Source of the DNA: Vibrio tubiashii
GTDB taxonomy: Bacteria; Pseudomonadota; Gammaproteobacteria; Enterobacterales; Vibrionaceae
NCBI RefSeq assembly: GCF_028551255.1
Contig: NZ_CP117029.1
Coordinates: 1,116,001 to 1,180,000, forward strand
DNA: 64,000 bases
Reading direction: 5' to 3'
A program made the position numbers and the translations under genes. The stretch's first letter is position 1. Each line of letters opens with the position of its first letter. The notes beneath the pieces were generated by a model that made no database searches, was not told where the DNA came from, and worked only from the letters and a program-made list of their open reading frames with translations. This document shows positions 8,981 to 18,790 of this stretch, in pieces.

Positions 8981-10720
8981 ATGTCGCAACTCCTGCATTT
9001 AGCCCACGAGCGTATCCTTACTATTCCCAACAGCGATCTTAGTGCTGATGCTATCGGTAATCAGGTTACCTTTACTTATCGGGGTTTATCCAATGATCCC
9101 GTCGATGAGCAGTTTCTGCTTTTTCAGACAGATTTTGATTTTGAACGTCGCGCCACCTTGCTGGGTGACGGTTTTCAAATGCTGGCTCAAACCACTGGTA
9201 CTTACGAAGATCCGGTTGATATTGGTCGCTGCCCAGACAACAGCTCTAGTTATCGACTCTACGCTTCTAAAGCCCCTAAACGTTACTACAATTACCTAGT
9301 GGTCGAAGACTCGCTTGGCTATGCGTTGTTTGGCTTTACCTCTTGTCATCGCTTTGCCGGGTATTTCACTGTGGGCGATGAGGATGGCCGAGTTAAGATC
9401 AATGCTTACATAGATGGGGAACAAACTGCCCCACAAGATTGGTCAACGAATCGTCTAGAATCCGTTGTGGTTTTAAGAGGAGAGTCTTTATCTGAGCTCT
9501 ATCTGCAATACAGTGGTTTGATACAGGAGCAGCATCCGGTACGCAAAGGCGTGACACAAGATTCGCCTCTAGGATGGTGCTCATGGTATGCCTACTACGC
9601 TGAAGTGACCGAGCAAAATATACACGCTAATGTTGAACAAATGCGCGAGCATCTAAAGCCGTTTGACTACGTCCTGCTTGATGATGGATACCAAGCATTC
9701 ATGGGAGATTGGTTAACACCCTCTGACAAATTCCCTTCTGGCATTAAATCTGTCCTCAGAGAAATTTGCTCAAATGGTAAAAAGCCTGCTATTTGGCTTG
9801 CGCCTTTTATTGCGCAGCCCGAGTCTGAGATATTTCGTAATCATCCTGATTGGTTTGTGCGCCATGAAGATGGAAGATTGCTCAAAGCCGAAGATGTCAC
9901 TTATGCAGGTTGGCGCTGTACTCCATGGTACATCCTTGATACCACTAATCTACAAGTCCAAGAACACCTAACGCGTGTCGTCCGTACCATGCGTGAAGAG
10001 TGGGGCGTCGAAATGTTTAAGCTTGACGCTAACTACTGGGGAACATTGAAAGGGGTTCGCAGTCAGTCAGGTGTCACAGGTGTCGAAGCTTATCGTTTAG
10101 GCATGCAAGCCATCATTGAAGGGGCGGGGGATGCATTAGTACTTGGATGCAATGCGCCAATGTGGCCATCGTTGGGGCTGGTGGATGCCATGCGAGTGTC
10201 TGATGACGTAGAACGCTGCGCGACAAGGTTTGAACAGATTGCCAAAGAGACGTTTTACCGCAGTTGGCAGCATCGAAAACTATGGCAAATCGATCCGGAT
10301 TGCGCGACGTTTGTCTCTTTAGCCAATCAGGCAACCGAGAGGAAGTATTACGAGTTCCATCGAGATGCGCTGTTGGCGAGTGGAGGCTTGTTACTTTCTG
10401 GTGATCCGCTACCGGAACTCACGCCATTCGCTAAAAAAACGCTGGCTAAACTGGCCATTCGACATAGGCATAATCAGGAGGCCGCAAGATTCACGGCGTT
10501 GAATCTTCATCATGCTTTTCTTCAACTGACTGAGAGAAATGACCTCCACTGTTTGTTCAATTATCAAAGTACCGCCAGAGAAGTCACGTTAACTGCCAAT
10601 TTCCCTGTCTATTGGTACGATTACTGGACAGGAGAAAAATTGGTTCATGAACCGACCCAAGTATTAGAGGTGGGTTTAGAATCTGGATTGTCTAGCCGAG
10701 CGATAATTACCTCGCTATAG
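8981..10720 (+). CDS. Alpha-galactosidase-like glycoside hydrolase (GH36/melibiase clan)
   Basis: 579 aa. The central TIM barrel carries clan GH-D hallmarks: YVLLDDGYQ (strand 2), GKKPAIWLAPF, then FKLDANYWG with the predicted nucleophile Asp near residue 349, and RVSDDVE with the predicted acid/base Asp near residue 408. N- and C-terminal parts are beta-rich, as expected for GH36. No signal peptide, so it should act in the cytoplasm on alpha-galactosides such as melibiose or raffinose-type sugars. It stands alone, with no sugar transporter or LacI-type regulator beside it, and is followed by ruvC. Substrate could equally be another alpha-linked glycoside. Confidence 0.8.
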   Translation: MSQLLHLAHERILTIPNSDLSADAIGNQVTFTYRGLSNDPVDEQFLLFQTDFDFERRATLLGDGFQMLAQTTGTYEDPVDIGRCPDNSSSYRLYASKAPKRYYNYLVVEDSLGYALFGFTSCHRFAGYFTVGDEDGRVKINAYIDGEQTAPQDWSTNRLESVVVLRGESLSELYLQYSGLIQEQHPVRKGVTQDSPLGWCSWYAYYAEVTEQNIHANVEQMREHLKPFDYVLLDDGYQAFMGDWLTPSDKFPSGIKSVLREICSNGKKPAIWLAPFIAQPESEIFRNHPDWFVRHEDGRLLKAEDVTYAGWRCTPWYILDTTNLQVQEHLTRVVRTMREEWGVEMFKLDANYWGTLKGVRSQSGVTGVEAYRLGMQAIIEGAGDALVLGCNAPMWPSLGLVDAMRVSDDVERCATRFEQIAKETFYRSWQHRKLWQIDPDCATFVSLANQATERKYYEFHRDALLASGGLLLSGDPLPELTPFAKKTLAKLAIRHRHNQEAARFTALNLHHAFLQLTERNDLHCLFNYQSTAREVTLTANFPVYWYDYWTGEKLVHEPTQVLEVGLESGLSSRAIITSL

Positions 10721-10774
10721 CCTCTTAGCTAGATTAAAATGTCGAGCTAGATTAACGCGATAATAAAGAAAACA

Positions 10775-11296
10775 ATGTCAATCATACTTGGTATTGACCC
10801 GGGCTCTCGTATCACAGGCTATGGTGTGATTCGTCAAACGGGTCGCCATCTGCAATATCTTGGTAGCGGCTGTATTCGTACCTCCGAAAAAGAACTGCCC
10901 GGTCGCCTTAAGCAAATCTACGCGGGCGTTTCAGAGATCATCACTCAGTTTCAACCAGATGTATTTGCTATAGAGCAGGTCTTTATGGCACGAAATGCAG
11001 ACTCTGCGCTCAAACTTGGTCAAGCTCGTGGTAGCGCAATTGTTGCCGCGGTCAACGCCGACTTGCCGGTTTACGAGTATGCAGCTCGTTTGATTAAGCA
11101 AGCCGTGGTTGGTACAGGTGCGGCGGATAAAGAGCAAGTGCAGCATATGGTTCAACATATGCTTAAACTCCCGTCTAAACCTCAAGCTGATGCGGCCGAT
11201 GCCCTTGGTGTCGCGATCTGTCACGCCAACACCAACAAAACCTTGGTAGCTTTAGCAGGCAAAGCTACCAGCGCGAGACGCGGACGTTACCGTTAA
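10775..11296 (+). CDS. ruvC: RuvC, Holliday junction resolvase
   Basis: Endonuclease that cuts Holliday junctions paired with RuvAB during recombinational repair. 173 aa, the normal family length. The acidic catalytic site is visible: Asp in LGIDPGS (residue 7), Glu in AIEQVF, and the C-terminal Asp cluster in [14 protein letters not shown]. Separated from ruvAB by an inserted chemotaxis gene, so unlike E. coli it is not contiguous with ruvAB. No LexA-type palindrome seen upstream. Confidence 0.96.
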   Translation: MSIILGIDPGSRITGYGVIRQTGRHLQYLGSGCIRTSEKELPGRLKQIYAGVSEIITQFQPDVFAIEQVFMARNADSALKLGQARGSAIVAAVNADLPVYEYAARLIKQAVVGTGAADKEQVQHMVQHMLKLPSKPQADAADALGVAICHANTNKTLVALAGKATSARRGRYR

Positions 11297-11434
11297 CCAT
11301 TCCACACTATTTACTTCCTATTGGTGCAAAATTGAGACATATAAAACAGATCTGATTACTGGGTTTGTTATAAAAATGTTGCATTAATATAGTGGTCAGA
11401 GGTCTAACAAGATATCAATCAAGGAAGATTGAAC

Positions 11435-12886
11435 ATGAACCCTGTCAACGTGTGGCGACAATTCTGTATGCCCAAGCAACCTCAATGGACGAAAAATCAA
11501 CAGCGTCAGGCGGACACCCTCTCTCTATTTTCTTTCATCGCTTTTCTCGTCGGCGTTTATAGCCTGATAAAGTGGTCTAAGCACGGTCATGATGGCTTAA
11601 TTATGACTTCGATACTGCTGATTGGATTGGAGCTCTTTGCTGCCGTTTGCCTAAAACTGTTAAAGAACCCGAAAATCGCACTCAACCTCGGTTTTATTGG
11701 TATGTCGGTGCATGCCCTTAATATCATTTACCAAAGCGGCGGTGTTGTAGAGTCAACCCAAACTTACTGGGTTCCCTTACTTGTGGTGGCATTCTTCTTA
11801 TCTGGTACGCGAATGGTAGCTATCAGTTGGAGTGTGACGGTTATCTTGTGTTCCGCCATCATGACCTTTATGCATGTCTCTGGTAACTCGTTTCCGGTAT
11901 TAGAGTTATCTGAATCTGCGCAACGCGTTGAAATTTGGTCTGGAACGGTATTGCCTTTAGTGGTTATCTGTATTGCTCAGGCGTTCACCGCCAAGCAAAG
12001 AGATAAAGCGATTGAAATCGCAGAGCGAGCAAAAAGTGATAGTGAAGCGATTGCAGAGAAAGCCACACTCGGTGAACAGAATCTTTCTCATGTTCTAGAG
12101 CAAGCCAATCAAAACTCAATACAGCTGAAAGATGTGTCGCAAACACTGGAATCTCAGTCATTGACGCTAGATGATCAGGTCTCGAACCTGAACATCAATT
12201 GTGAATCTCAGGCCAGTGCGGCAGAGCAGATGAGTCAGCAAGTTCATCAGCTTGCCGAAGGAATTGAAGGTTCAACCCGTTTTGTTGATGAACTTAGAGA
12301 GCGCAGTGACGCGGTTCACCAGCAAGCGGAGACCAGTTCGCAGTTACTTGAAGACTCTACCTCAGCCATCAGCCAAATTATTGGTAGCCATGAAGAGATC
12401 ATGAAAGTGGCCGATTTGATCACCTCTGTTGCAGAACAAACTAACCTACTGGCGCTCAATGCTGCAATTGAAGCGGCGAGGGCAGGGGAGCAAGGTCGTG
12501 GCTTCGCCGTCGTGGCGGAGCAAGTGCGTGACCTTTCCGCTAAAAGTAGCCAGTCGGCGATAGAGATTAGAAACTTGCTTGACCGCAGCGAACAGGAAGT
12601 GAAACACGGACAAGACGTCGTTAATTCAAGTGCGGTGAAAATGAAGTCGATGATTACCGAAGTTTCTGCCATCTCACAAGACGTCAACGGACTTGCCAAT
12701 ATCATGTCCAGCCAAATGATGGCACTCAAAGAACTCGACCAAGCGAGCAGTGAAGTGGCGAATGGCGTGGTTGAAACGAAAACAATTTCCGAGAACGTAG
12801 CGCAAAATGGTGCGCAATTGACCTCACAGGTAGACGCAGTAAGAACCTTAACTTCGCAACTTGATCAAGTTGTCTCAAAAATCTAG
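11435..12886 (+). CDS. Methyl-accepting chemotaxis protein without a large periplasmic domain
   Basis: 483 aa. N-terminal third holds about five or six membrane helices (between residues 25 and 180) with very short loops, so the ligand would be sensed within or at the membrane rather than by a periplasmic domain. The rest is a coiled-coil signalling domain with the hairpin-tip signature EQTNLLALNAAIEAARAGE and GRGFAVVAEQVRDLS. ATG at 11435 follows an AAGGAAG ribosome site; the TTG two codons earlier is rejected. It sits between ruvC and ruvA and has its own terminator, so the position appears incidental. Confidence 0.88.
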   Translation: MNPVNVWRQFCMPKQPQWTKNQQRQADTLSLFSFIAFLVGVYSLIKWSKHGHDGLIMTSILLIGLELFAAVCLKLLKNPKIALNLGFIGMSVHALNIIYQSGGVVESTQTYWVPLLVVAFFLSGTRMVAISWSVTVILCSAIMTFMHVSGNSFPVLELSESAQRVEIWSGTVLPLVVICIAQAFTAKQRDKAIEIAERAKSDSEAIAEKATLGEQNLSHVLEQANQNSIQLKDVSQTLESQSLTLDDQVSNLNINCESQASAAEQMSQQVHQLAEGIEGSTRFVDELRERSDAVHQQAETSSQLLEDSTSAISQIIGSHEEIMKVADLITSVAEQTNLLALNAAIEAARAGEQGRGFAVVAEQVRDLSAKSSQSAIEIRNLLDRSEQEVKHGQDVVNSSAVKMKSMITEVSAISQDVNGLANIMSSQMMALKELDQASSEVANGVVETKTISENVAQNGAQLTSQVDAVRTLTSQLDQVVSKI

Positions 12887-12897
12887 CTCTAAATCAT

Positions 12898-12925
12898 AAA
12901 GGACTGGATGTCTATCCAGTTCTTT
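12898..12925 (+). terminator. Terminator after the chemotaxis gene
   Basis: AAAGGACTGGAT-GTCT-ATCCAGTTCTTT hairpin with one G-T pair and a short T-rich tail. Confidence 0.7.
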
Positions 12926-12964
12926 ATTATCCTGTCGCAAATTCATTTCTAAAGAGTAACTACC

Positions 12965-13582
12965 GTGATTGGACGTCTGCGCGGCATTCTTATCGAGAAA
13001 CAACCTCCTGAACTACTGATTGAAGTTAATGGCATTGGCTATGAAGTACAAATGCCGATGAGTTGCTTCTATGAGCTACCGAGTATCGGTGAAGAAGCGA
13101 TCATCTATACTCATTTTGTTGTCCGAGAAGATGCCCAGTTACTGTATGGTTTCAATACCGTTAAAGAGCGCGCCTTGTTCCGTGAAGTGATTAAGGCCAA
13201 TGGCGTCGGTCCTAAGCTCGGTTTAGCGATTCTTTCGGGAATGACAGCGAGTCAGTTTGTCGCCAGTGTTGAGCGTGAAGATGTTTCGACCTTAGTTAAA
13301 CTGCCGGGTGTGGGTAAGAAAACAGCAGAGCGCCTTGTAGTAGAAATGAAGGATAGGCTAAAAGGCTGGAGCGCGGGAGACCTATTTACCCCATTCACCG
13401 ACGCGGCTCCTGTAGACTCAGCGCCGCAGCCCGCTCAGTCAAATGCTGAAGAAGAAGCAATCAGTGCGCTACTGGCATTAGGCTATAAGCCGACTCAGGC
13501 ATCTAAAGTGGTTTCACAAGTGAAGACGGACGAGATGAGCAGCGAACAGCTTATTCGTGAAGCGCTGAAGTCGATGGTATAG
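12965..13582 (+). CDS. ruvA: RuvA, Holliday junction branch migration subunit
   Basis: Binds the four-way junction as a tetramer and loads the RuvB motor. 205 aa with GTG start (MIGRLRGI). Domain I is an OB fold (about 1-65), domain II has two helix-hairpin-helix motifs ([11 protein letters not shown] and [15 protein letters not shown]), and the C-terminal domain III ([15 protein letters not shown]) contacts RuvB. 14 bp upstream of ruvB, co-transcribed. No recognisable LexA box in the short leader after the preceding terminator. Confidence 0.96.
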   Translation: MIGRLRGILIEKQPPELLIEVNGIGYEVQMPMSCFYELPSIGEEAIIYTHFVVREDAQLLYGFNTVKERALFREVIKANGVGPKLGLAILSGMTASQFVASVEREDVSTLVKLPGVGKKTAERLVVEMKDRLKGWSAGDLFTPFTDAAPVDSAPQPAQSNAEEEAISALLALGYKPTQASKVVSQVKTDEMSSEQLIREALKSMV

Positions 13583-13596
13583 AAAAGGCTTGAACA

Positions 13597-14601
13597 ATGA
13601 TTGAAGCGGATCGATTAATCGCACCAGATAACACGGTGTATAAAGAAGAGGATGTTATCGATCGAGCGATACGTCCGAAGAAACTGGAAGATTACAAAGG
13701 CCAAGATCATGTTCGTGATCAGATGGAGATCTTCATCAAAGCAGCACAGCTACGTAATGAAGCGCTCGATCACCTATTGATATTTGGTCCTCCTGGTTTG
13801 GGTAAAACAACACTAGCCAATATTGTTGCCAACGAGATGGACGTGAACATTCGTACTACCTCTGGCCCAGTACTTGAAAAGGCAGGCGATCTGGCAGCGC
13901 TACTCACCAACCTCGAAGAGAATGATGTTCTTTTCATTGACGAGATTCACCGACTTAGCCCTATGGTTGAAGAGGTGCTTTATCCGGCGATGGAAGATTA
14001 CCAGCTAGATATCATGATTGGTGAAGGCCCGGCTGCTCGTTCTATAAAAATCGATTTGCCTCCCTTTACTCTGATTGGGGCAACGACGCGCGCGGGCTCG
14101 TTGACCTCGCCACTGCGCGATCGCTTTGGTATTACTCAGCGTTTGGAGTACTACAAAATCCCAGACTTGCAGAACATTGTTCAGCGCAGTGCTGACTGTT
14201 TAGGTCTATCTATGGAGTCTGAGGGGGCGTTGGAAGTGGCAAGACGTGCCCGTGGTACACCGCGAATCGCCAACCGCCTATTACGACGAGTTCGAGACTA
14301 CGCAGAAGTAAAAGGTAACGGCCACATCTGCGCAGAGGTCGCAGACAAAGCACTTAATATGTTGGACGTTGACGCGCAAGGTTTCGACTATATGGATAGA
14401 AAGCTTCTTCTGGCGATTATGGAGAAGTTTGGTGGCGGTCCTGTCGGTTTGGACAACATGGCGGCTGCAATAGGTGAGGAAAAAGACACTATTGAAGATG
14501 TTCTTGAACCTTACCTGATTCAGCAAGGCTACCTGCAACGGACACCACGCGGAAGAATTGCCACAGATCGCGCTTATCTTCATTTCGGAATTGAAAAATA
14601 A
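13597..14601 (+). CDS. ruvB: RuvB, Holliday junction branch migration ATPase
   Basis: AAA+ hexameric motor that drives branch migration. 334 aa. Walker A GPPGLGKT at 64-71, Walker [10 protein letters not shown] at about 112-120, sensor segment [18 protein letters not shown] with the arginine finger, and a C-terminal winged-helix domain ([16 protein letters not shown]). Downstream of ruvA and closed by a strong terminator. Confidence 0.97.
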   Translation: MIEADRLIAPDNTVYKEEDVIDRAIRPKKLEDYKGQDHVRDQMEIFIKAAQLRNEALDHLLIFGPPGLGKTTLANIVANEMDVNIRTTSGPVLEKAGDLAALLTNLEENDVLFIDEIHRLSPMVEEVLYPAMEDYQLDIMIGEGPAARSIKIDLPPFTLIGATTRAGSLTSPLRDRFGITQRLEYYKIPDLQNIVQRSADCLGLSMESEGALEVARRARGTPRIANRLLRRVRDYAEVKGNGHICAEVADKALNMLDVDAQGFDYMDRKLLLAIMEKFGGGPVGLDNMAAAIGEEKDTIEDVLEPYLIQQGYLQRTPRGRIATDRAYLHFGIEK

Positions 14602-14610
14602 GTTTTCAGT

Positions 14611-14637
14611 AGCCAGCTCGCAGAAGCTGGCTTTTTC
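14611..14637 (+). terminator. Terminator after ruvB
   Basis: AGCCAGCT / AGCTGGCT stem, 6-nt loop and T run. Confidence 0.88.
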
Positions 14638-14782
14638 TTTTGATGATCTACATCACACTAATGTAATTTACTTACTACTTAATAGGTAGCGCAATTGAGT
14701 GACTTGTTAACTGCTTGTTTTGCATAAATACTTAATGGCCTGTCACCAATAACCCCTTCGTAACAAAACACCCTTCAAACTG

Positions 14783-14796
14783 TTGATGCAGATCAA
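14783..14796 (+). promoter_or_regulatory. FNR box 1 upstream of cydA
   Basis: TTGATGCAGATCAA is a perfect match to the FNR consensus TTGAT-N4-ATCAA. Its centre is exactly 50 bp from that of box 2. In E. coli, FNR bound at two sites in the cydAB promoter represses under full anaerobiosis; the same logic is likely here. The rest of the 458-bp leader (14602-15059) has no gene. Confidence 0.8.
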
Positions 14797-14832
14797 TGTG
14801 ATGGTTTTTTGGTCAAAAATGCCGTACAAAAC

Positions 14833-14846
14833 TTGATACAAATCAA
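14833..14846 (+). promoter_or_regulatory. FNR box 2 upstream of cydA
   Basis: TTGATACAAATCAA, again a perfect FNR palindrome. A TATAAA at 14860-14865 could be the -10 element, which would put this box over the -35 region, the position expected for repression. The transcription start is not determined, so activation cannot be excluded. Confidence 0.8.
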
Positions 14847-15059
14847 AGCGAACTCTGGCTATAAACCTTTTGAAACAACCTGTTTTTAGCAGTAATATTA
14901 GCGCCAGCTATATTAGCTGATGCTTAACAATTAACTAACCATTACGGTACATTTTTGCAACAGGTTGGCTATCTTTTATAACACTATTTAAGTTTGCTCA
15001 ACGCTCAATAACAATGCATTAATGTAGAAAGTGTCTTCAGCCGACACATAGGAGTAATC

Positions 15060-16646
15060 ATGATCGATGTTGTTGATCTATCGCGGTTGCAGTTTGCACT
15101 GACAGCGATGTATCACTTCCTATTCGTACCGTTGACTCTAGGTATGGCCTTCTTACTGGCTATCATGGAATCAATGTACGTAATGACGAACAAGCAAATC
15201 TATAAGGACATGACAAAGTTCTGGGGTAAGCTATTCGGTATTAACTTTGCACTTGGTGTGGCTACCGGCCTTACCATGGAGTTCCAGTTCGGTACTAACT
15301 GGTCTTACTATTCGCATTACGTAGGTGATATTTTCGGCGCACCTTTGGCGATTGAAGCCTTAGTTGCCTTCTTCTTAGAATCCACCTTTGTAGGTCTTTT
15401 CTTCTTTGGCTGGGATCGTCTCTCAAAACGTCAACACCTTGTTGTTACATGGTTAGTTGCGCTAGGTTCTAACTTCTCTGCACTTTGGATCTTGGTAGCA
15501 AACGGCTGGATGCAAAACCCAGTTGGCGCTGAATTTAACTTTGAAACCATGCGTATGGAAATGGTGAGCTTTGCTGAGGTTGTTCTAAACCCAGTTGCTC
15601 AGGTTAAATTCGTTCATACCGTAGCATCTGGCTACACGACTGGCGCAATGTTCATTCTAGGCATCAGCTCTTACTACCTATTAAAAGGTCGTGACATCGC
15701 ATTCGCTCGTCGTTCATTTGCTATCGCTGCTTCTTTCGGTATGGCAGCTATCTTATCTGTTATCGTTCTTGGTGATGAATCTGGCTATGAGCTTGGTGAA
15801 GTTCAGAAGGTGAAACTTGCTGCGATCGAAGCGGAATGGCACACGGAGCCAGCGCCTGCAGCATTTACGCTGTTTGGTATGCCTAACCAAGAGACAATGC
15901 ACACCGACTACGCGATTAAGATCCCTTACGTTATGGGCATTATCGCGACGCGTTCTCTAGATGAGCAAGTAACAGGTCTACGCGATCTGCGTGATGACCA
16001 CGTTGAACGTGTTCGTACTGGTATGTACGCGTATGAGCTTCTAGAGAAGCTACGTGCGGGTGATAAATCAGAAGAAAACATGGCAGCGTTTGATGAAGTG
16101 AAAGGTGACCTAGGTTATGGCCTACTTCTGAAGCGTTACACTGAAAATGTTGTTGATGCGACAGAAGAGCAAATTCAAGCGGCAGCGGATGATTCTATCC
16201 CAACGGTTTGGCCTCTATTCTGGTCGTTCCGCATCATGGTTGCGTGTGGCTTTATTATGCTATTCGTATTTGGTGCAGCATTTGTTCAAACATGTCGCCA
16301 GAAAATCGAGCAAAAACCTTGGATTCTTAAAGCGGCGCTATTCAGTATTCCTCTTCCTTGGATTGCAATTGAAGCAGGTTGGTTTGTTGCCGAGTATGGT
16401 CGTCAGCCATGGGCGGTAGGTGAAATCCTTCCGACACATGTTGCTGCTTCAGCTCTGACAATTGGTGAACTATGGACTTCTCTATTCGCTATCCTAGCAC
16501 TGTACACAGTGTTCTTGATTGCTGAAGTTTACCTAATGCTTAAATTTGCACGTAAAGGTCCTAGCAGCCTGAAAACTGGTCGCTACCACTTCGAACAAAA
16601 CGCTAACTCTGTTGAAGACAAAGTCGGCCGTTCAGTCGAAGTTTAA
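15060..16646 (+). CDS. cydA: Cytochrome bd ubiquinol oxidase subunit I
   Basis: Quinol-oxidising subunit of the high-affinity terminal oxidase used at low oxygen. 528 aa with about nine membrane helices. Seen: the N-terminal His in [14 protein letters not shown] (heme ligand), the quinol-binding loop on the outer face, and the C-terminal signature [12 protein letters not shown]. Length matches the E. coli-type long Q-loop form. First gene of cydAB-cydX-ybgE, 13 bp before cydB; expression is probably oxygen-controlled through the two FNR boxes upstream. Confidence 0.97.
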   Translation: MIDVVDLSRLQFALTAMYHFLFVPLTLGMAFLLAIMESMYVMTNKQIYKDMTKFWGKLFGINFALGVATGLTMEFQFGTNWSYYSHYVGDIFGAPLAIEALVAFFLESTFVGLFFFGWDRLSKRQHLVVTWLVALGSNFSALWILVANGWMQNPVGAEFNFETMRMEMVSFAEVVLNPVAQVKFVHTVASGYTTGAMFILGISSYYLLKGRDIAFARRSFAIAASFGMAAILSVIVLGDESGYELGEVQKVKLAAIEAEWHTEPAPAAFTLFGMPNQETMHTDYAIKIPYVMGIIATRSLDEQVTGLRDLRDDHVERVRTGMYAYELLEKLRAGDKSEENMAAFDEVKGDLGYGLLLKRYTENVVDATEEQIQAAADDSIPTVWPLFWSFRIMVACGFIMLFVFGAAFVQTCRQKIEQKPWILKAALFSIPLPWIAIEAGWFVAEYGRQPWAVGEILPTHVAASALTIGELWTSLFAILALYTVFLIAEVYLMLKFARKGPSSLKTGRYHFEQNANSVEDKVGRSVEV

Positions 16647-16659
16647 GTGAGGGAATATT

Positions 16660-17796
16660 ATGTTTGATTACGAAATCTTACGACTTATCTGGTGGGTTCT
16701 GATTGGTGTTCTGCTAGTTGGTTTTGCTGTCACAGATGGTTTCGATATGGGTGTTGCTTCGCTTTCGCCTGTTATCGGTAAAAGCGACACTGAACGTCGT
16801 ATTATGCTCAACACTATTGCTCCTCACTGGGATGGTAACCAAGTTTGGTTGATCACAGCGGGTGGTGCACTATTTGCAGCATGGCCACTAGTTTACGCAA
16901 CGTCGTTTTCTGGCTTCTACCTAGCAATGTACATAACTCTAGCTGCGCTTTGGTTACGTCCGCTTGGCCTTGATTACCGTTCAAAGATCGAAGATCCAAA
17001 ATGGCGTCATGCTTGGGACTACGCGCTTTGTGTGAGCGGTACAGTGCCACCAATCATCTTTGGTGTGGCATTTGGTAACCTGCTTCAAGGTGTTCCATTT
17101 GAACTGAACGACTTATTGATGTCTGAGTACAAAGGTTCATTCTTTGCGCTACTTAACCCATTTGCTCTGCTGTGTGGTGTGCTTAGCTTGATGCTATTCG
17201 TACTTCAAGGTGCAACTTGGTTACAGATGAAGACAACAGAAGCGCTACACGTACGTGCACGTAACGTTGCTCAAGTATCAGGTTTGATCGTAGCGGTACT
17301 ATTTGTTCTTGGCGGTTTTTGGGTTCAATCTATCGATGGTTACGTGATTACAAGTGCTATCGATACGATGGCAGCATCAAATCCTCTGAATAAAGAAGTG
17401 GCAATCCAAGCAGGTGCATGGATGCAGAACTTTGAAACTTACCCTGCAATGTGGGCAGCGCCAGTTATTGGTGTGCTAATGCCACTGCTAGCGGTATTAG
17501 CGTCTCGCGTAGAACGCGGTGGTTTTGCTTTCTTGTTCTCAAGTCTTGCTAACGCAGGTGTGATTCTAACGGCTGGTTTTGCGATGTTCCCATTCGTAAT
17601 GCCTTCAAGCTTAGTACCTAGCCACAGCTTAACGATGTGGGACTCAACAGCAAGTGAACTGACACTTGGTCTGATGACACTCGTTGCTGCGGTAATGGTA
17701 CCTGTGATTCTTGGCTACACGACTTGGACATACTACAAAATGTTTGGTCGTCTTGATAAGAAACACATCGAAGACAACGACGTTTCAGCTTACTAA
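16660..17796 (+). CDS. cydB: Cytochrome bd ubiquinol oxidase subunit II
   Basis: Second membrane subunit of cytochrome bd, paired with CydA. 378 aa with eight or nine hydrophobic helices. N-terminal signature FAVTDGFDMGVASLSP and the segment APHWDGNQVWLITAGGALFAAWP are characteristic of CydB. It is 13 bp after cydA and 12 bp before cydX. Confidence 0.97.
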   Translation: MFDYEILRLIWWVLIGVLLVGFAVTDGFDMGVASLSPVIGKSDTERRIMLNTIAPHWDGNQVWLITAGGALFAAWPLVYATSFSGFYLAMYITLAALWLRPLGLDYRSKIEDPKWRHAWDYALCVSGTVPPIIFGVAFGNLLQGVPFELNDLLMSEYKGSFFALLNPFALLCGVLSLMLFVLQGATWLQMKTTEALHVRARNVAQVSGLIVAVLFVLGGFWVQSIDGYVITSAIDTMAASNPLNKEVAIQAGAWMQNFETYPAMWAAPVIGVLMPLLAVLASRVERGGFAFLFSSLANAGVILTAGFAMFPFVMPSSLVPSHSLTMWDSTASELTLGLMTLVAAVMVPVILGYTTWTYYKMFGRLDKKHIEDNDVSAY

Positions 17797-17808
17797 GGAG
17801 TAACGATT

Positions 17809-17916
17809 ATGTGGTATTTCGCATGGATTCTGGGTGTATTACTCGCTTGTGCATTCGGCATCATCAACGCTCTTTGGTTAGAGCACTCTGAAATGATGGA
17901 CAAAGACAGTGAGTAA
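17809..17916 (+). CDS. cydX: CydX, small subunit of cytochrome bd oxidase
   Basis: 35-aa single-helix protein, MWYFAWILGVLLACAFGIIN at the N terminus and an acidic tail ending DKDSE. This is the CydX/YbgT signature; in E. coli it is needed for oxidase stability and activity. TAAGGAG immediately upstream is a perfect ribosome site. The stop codon overlaps the start of ybgE by 8 bp. Confidence 0.95.
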   Translation: MWYFAWILGVLLACAFGIINALWLEHSEMMDKDSE

Positions 17917-18211
17917 CCTCGCTGCGCAGGTAGCTAAGCTACATGCACCTGTTGATAAGGCTCTGTTCCGAGCCTTATCACTGGTTCTTGGTTTTTATCA
18001 CGTAGCTATGGTTATGTGGGACCCAGAACTGTATTCCGCTTCAATCGGCGGTTTCAATGCCATTATTTCACCACTACTGATTTGGGCAATTTGCTCAAGC
18101 ATGGTATCTGGTCTAGGTTTCAAACCTCGTAACTGGTATTGGCAGGTGCTGTTTAGTCCGTACTGCTCATTGACGATTCTTATTTACCTCACGGTAGTTC
18201 GTCTATTGTAA
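17909..18211 (+). CDS. ybgE: Cyd operon protein YbgE
   Basis: 100 aa with three hydrophobic segments (around residues 20-37, 48-65 and 80-98). It matches the YbgE family by position and by the FYHVAMVMWDPELYS segment. GTG start overlaps the end of cydX by 8 bp, implying translational coupling. The function of YbgE is unknown; it belongs to the cytochrome bd operon in gammaproteobacteria. Confidence 0.9.
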   Translation: MSNLAAQVAKLHAPVDKALFRALSLVLGFYHVAMVMWDPELYSASIGGFNAIISPLLIWAICSSMVSGLGFKPRNWYWQVLFSPYCSLTILIYLTVVRLL

Positions 18212-18241
18212 GGGCTAAACTCCGCTCATTTTGTATAAAAA

Positions 18242-18276
18242 AAGCGCGACTCATTGAATGGGTTGCGCTTTTTTTT
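18242..18276 (+). terminator. Terminator of the cyd operon
   Basis: AAGCGCGACTCATT / AATGGGTTGCGCTT stem with two G-T type pairs and an eight-T run; separates the cyd and tol transcription units. Confidence 0.9.
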
Positions 18277-18306
18277 GTTTCAAGCTTTGAATTCACTTAT
18301 TAAGTC

Positions 18307-18337
18307 TTGCATAGATAGTAATGAGTTGCGTTATAGT
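18307..18337 (+). promoter_or_regulatory. Possible sigma-70 promoter for ybgC-tol-pal
   Basis: TTGCAT (18307) and TATAGT (18332) separated by 19 bp, just upstream of ybgC. The spacer is longer than ideal, so the call is tentative. Confidence 0.35.
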
Positions 18338-18370
18338 ATCCGTCTAGAAAAACAAATTTTGGGCGCTATA

Positions 18371-18790
18371 GTGCAAGATCAGGCATTGATATTTGAATGG
18401 CCAGTAACGGTTTATTATGAAGACACTGACGCTGGTGGCGTGGTGTACCATTCTAACTACCTAAAGTTCTTTGAACGAGCAAGAACTGAACTACTTCGCA
18501 CTATTGGTGTATCTCAACAAGTCCTTTTGGAACAAAACATCGGTTTCGTAGTCCGACACATGGACATCGATTTTTTACAGGGTGCGCGTCTTGACGATCA
18601 TCTCACTGTAAGGACAAAAATTGCTGACCTTAAAAAAGCTTCACTCACTTTCTGTCAGGAGATCGTTAATCCTGAGGGTAAGTCATTGTGTAAGGCAATG
18701 GTTAAGGTAGCATGTATCGACAATATAAAAATGAGGCCAAAAGCAATGCCTCAATCAATAGTTATGGAGTTAACGAATAGTGACCGCTGA
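18371..18790 (+). CDS. ybgC: YbgC, acyl-CoA thioesterase of the Tol-Pal locus
   Basis: Hotdog-fold thioesterase, 139 aa, acting on short or acyl-carrier-linked acyl chains and thought to connect phospholipid metabolism with the envelope. The active-site Asp is in [20 protein letters not shown] near the N terminus. GTG at 18371 is chosen because it gives an N terminus like E. coli YbgC (…[13 protein letters not shown]); the longer upstream reading runs into the promoter. Overlaps tolQ by 11 bp. Confidence 0.9.
   Translation: MQDQALIFEWPVTVYYEDTDAGGVVYHSNYLKFFERARTELLRTIGVSQQVLLEQNIGFVVRHMDIDFLQGARLDDHLTVRTKIADLKKASLTFCQEIVNPEGKSLCKAMVKVACIDNIKMRPKAMPQSIVMELTNSDR

Noticed and set aside
12316..12729. 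137-aa antisense frame inside the chemotaxis gene
   Set aside because: Shadow of the helical MCP signalling domain; Ser/Ala/Leu-rich with no family resemblance.
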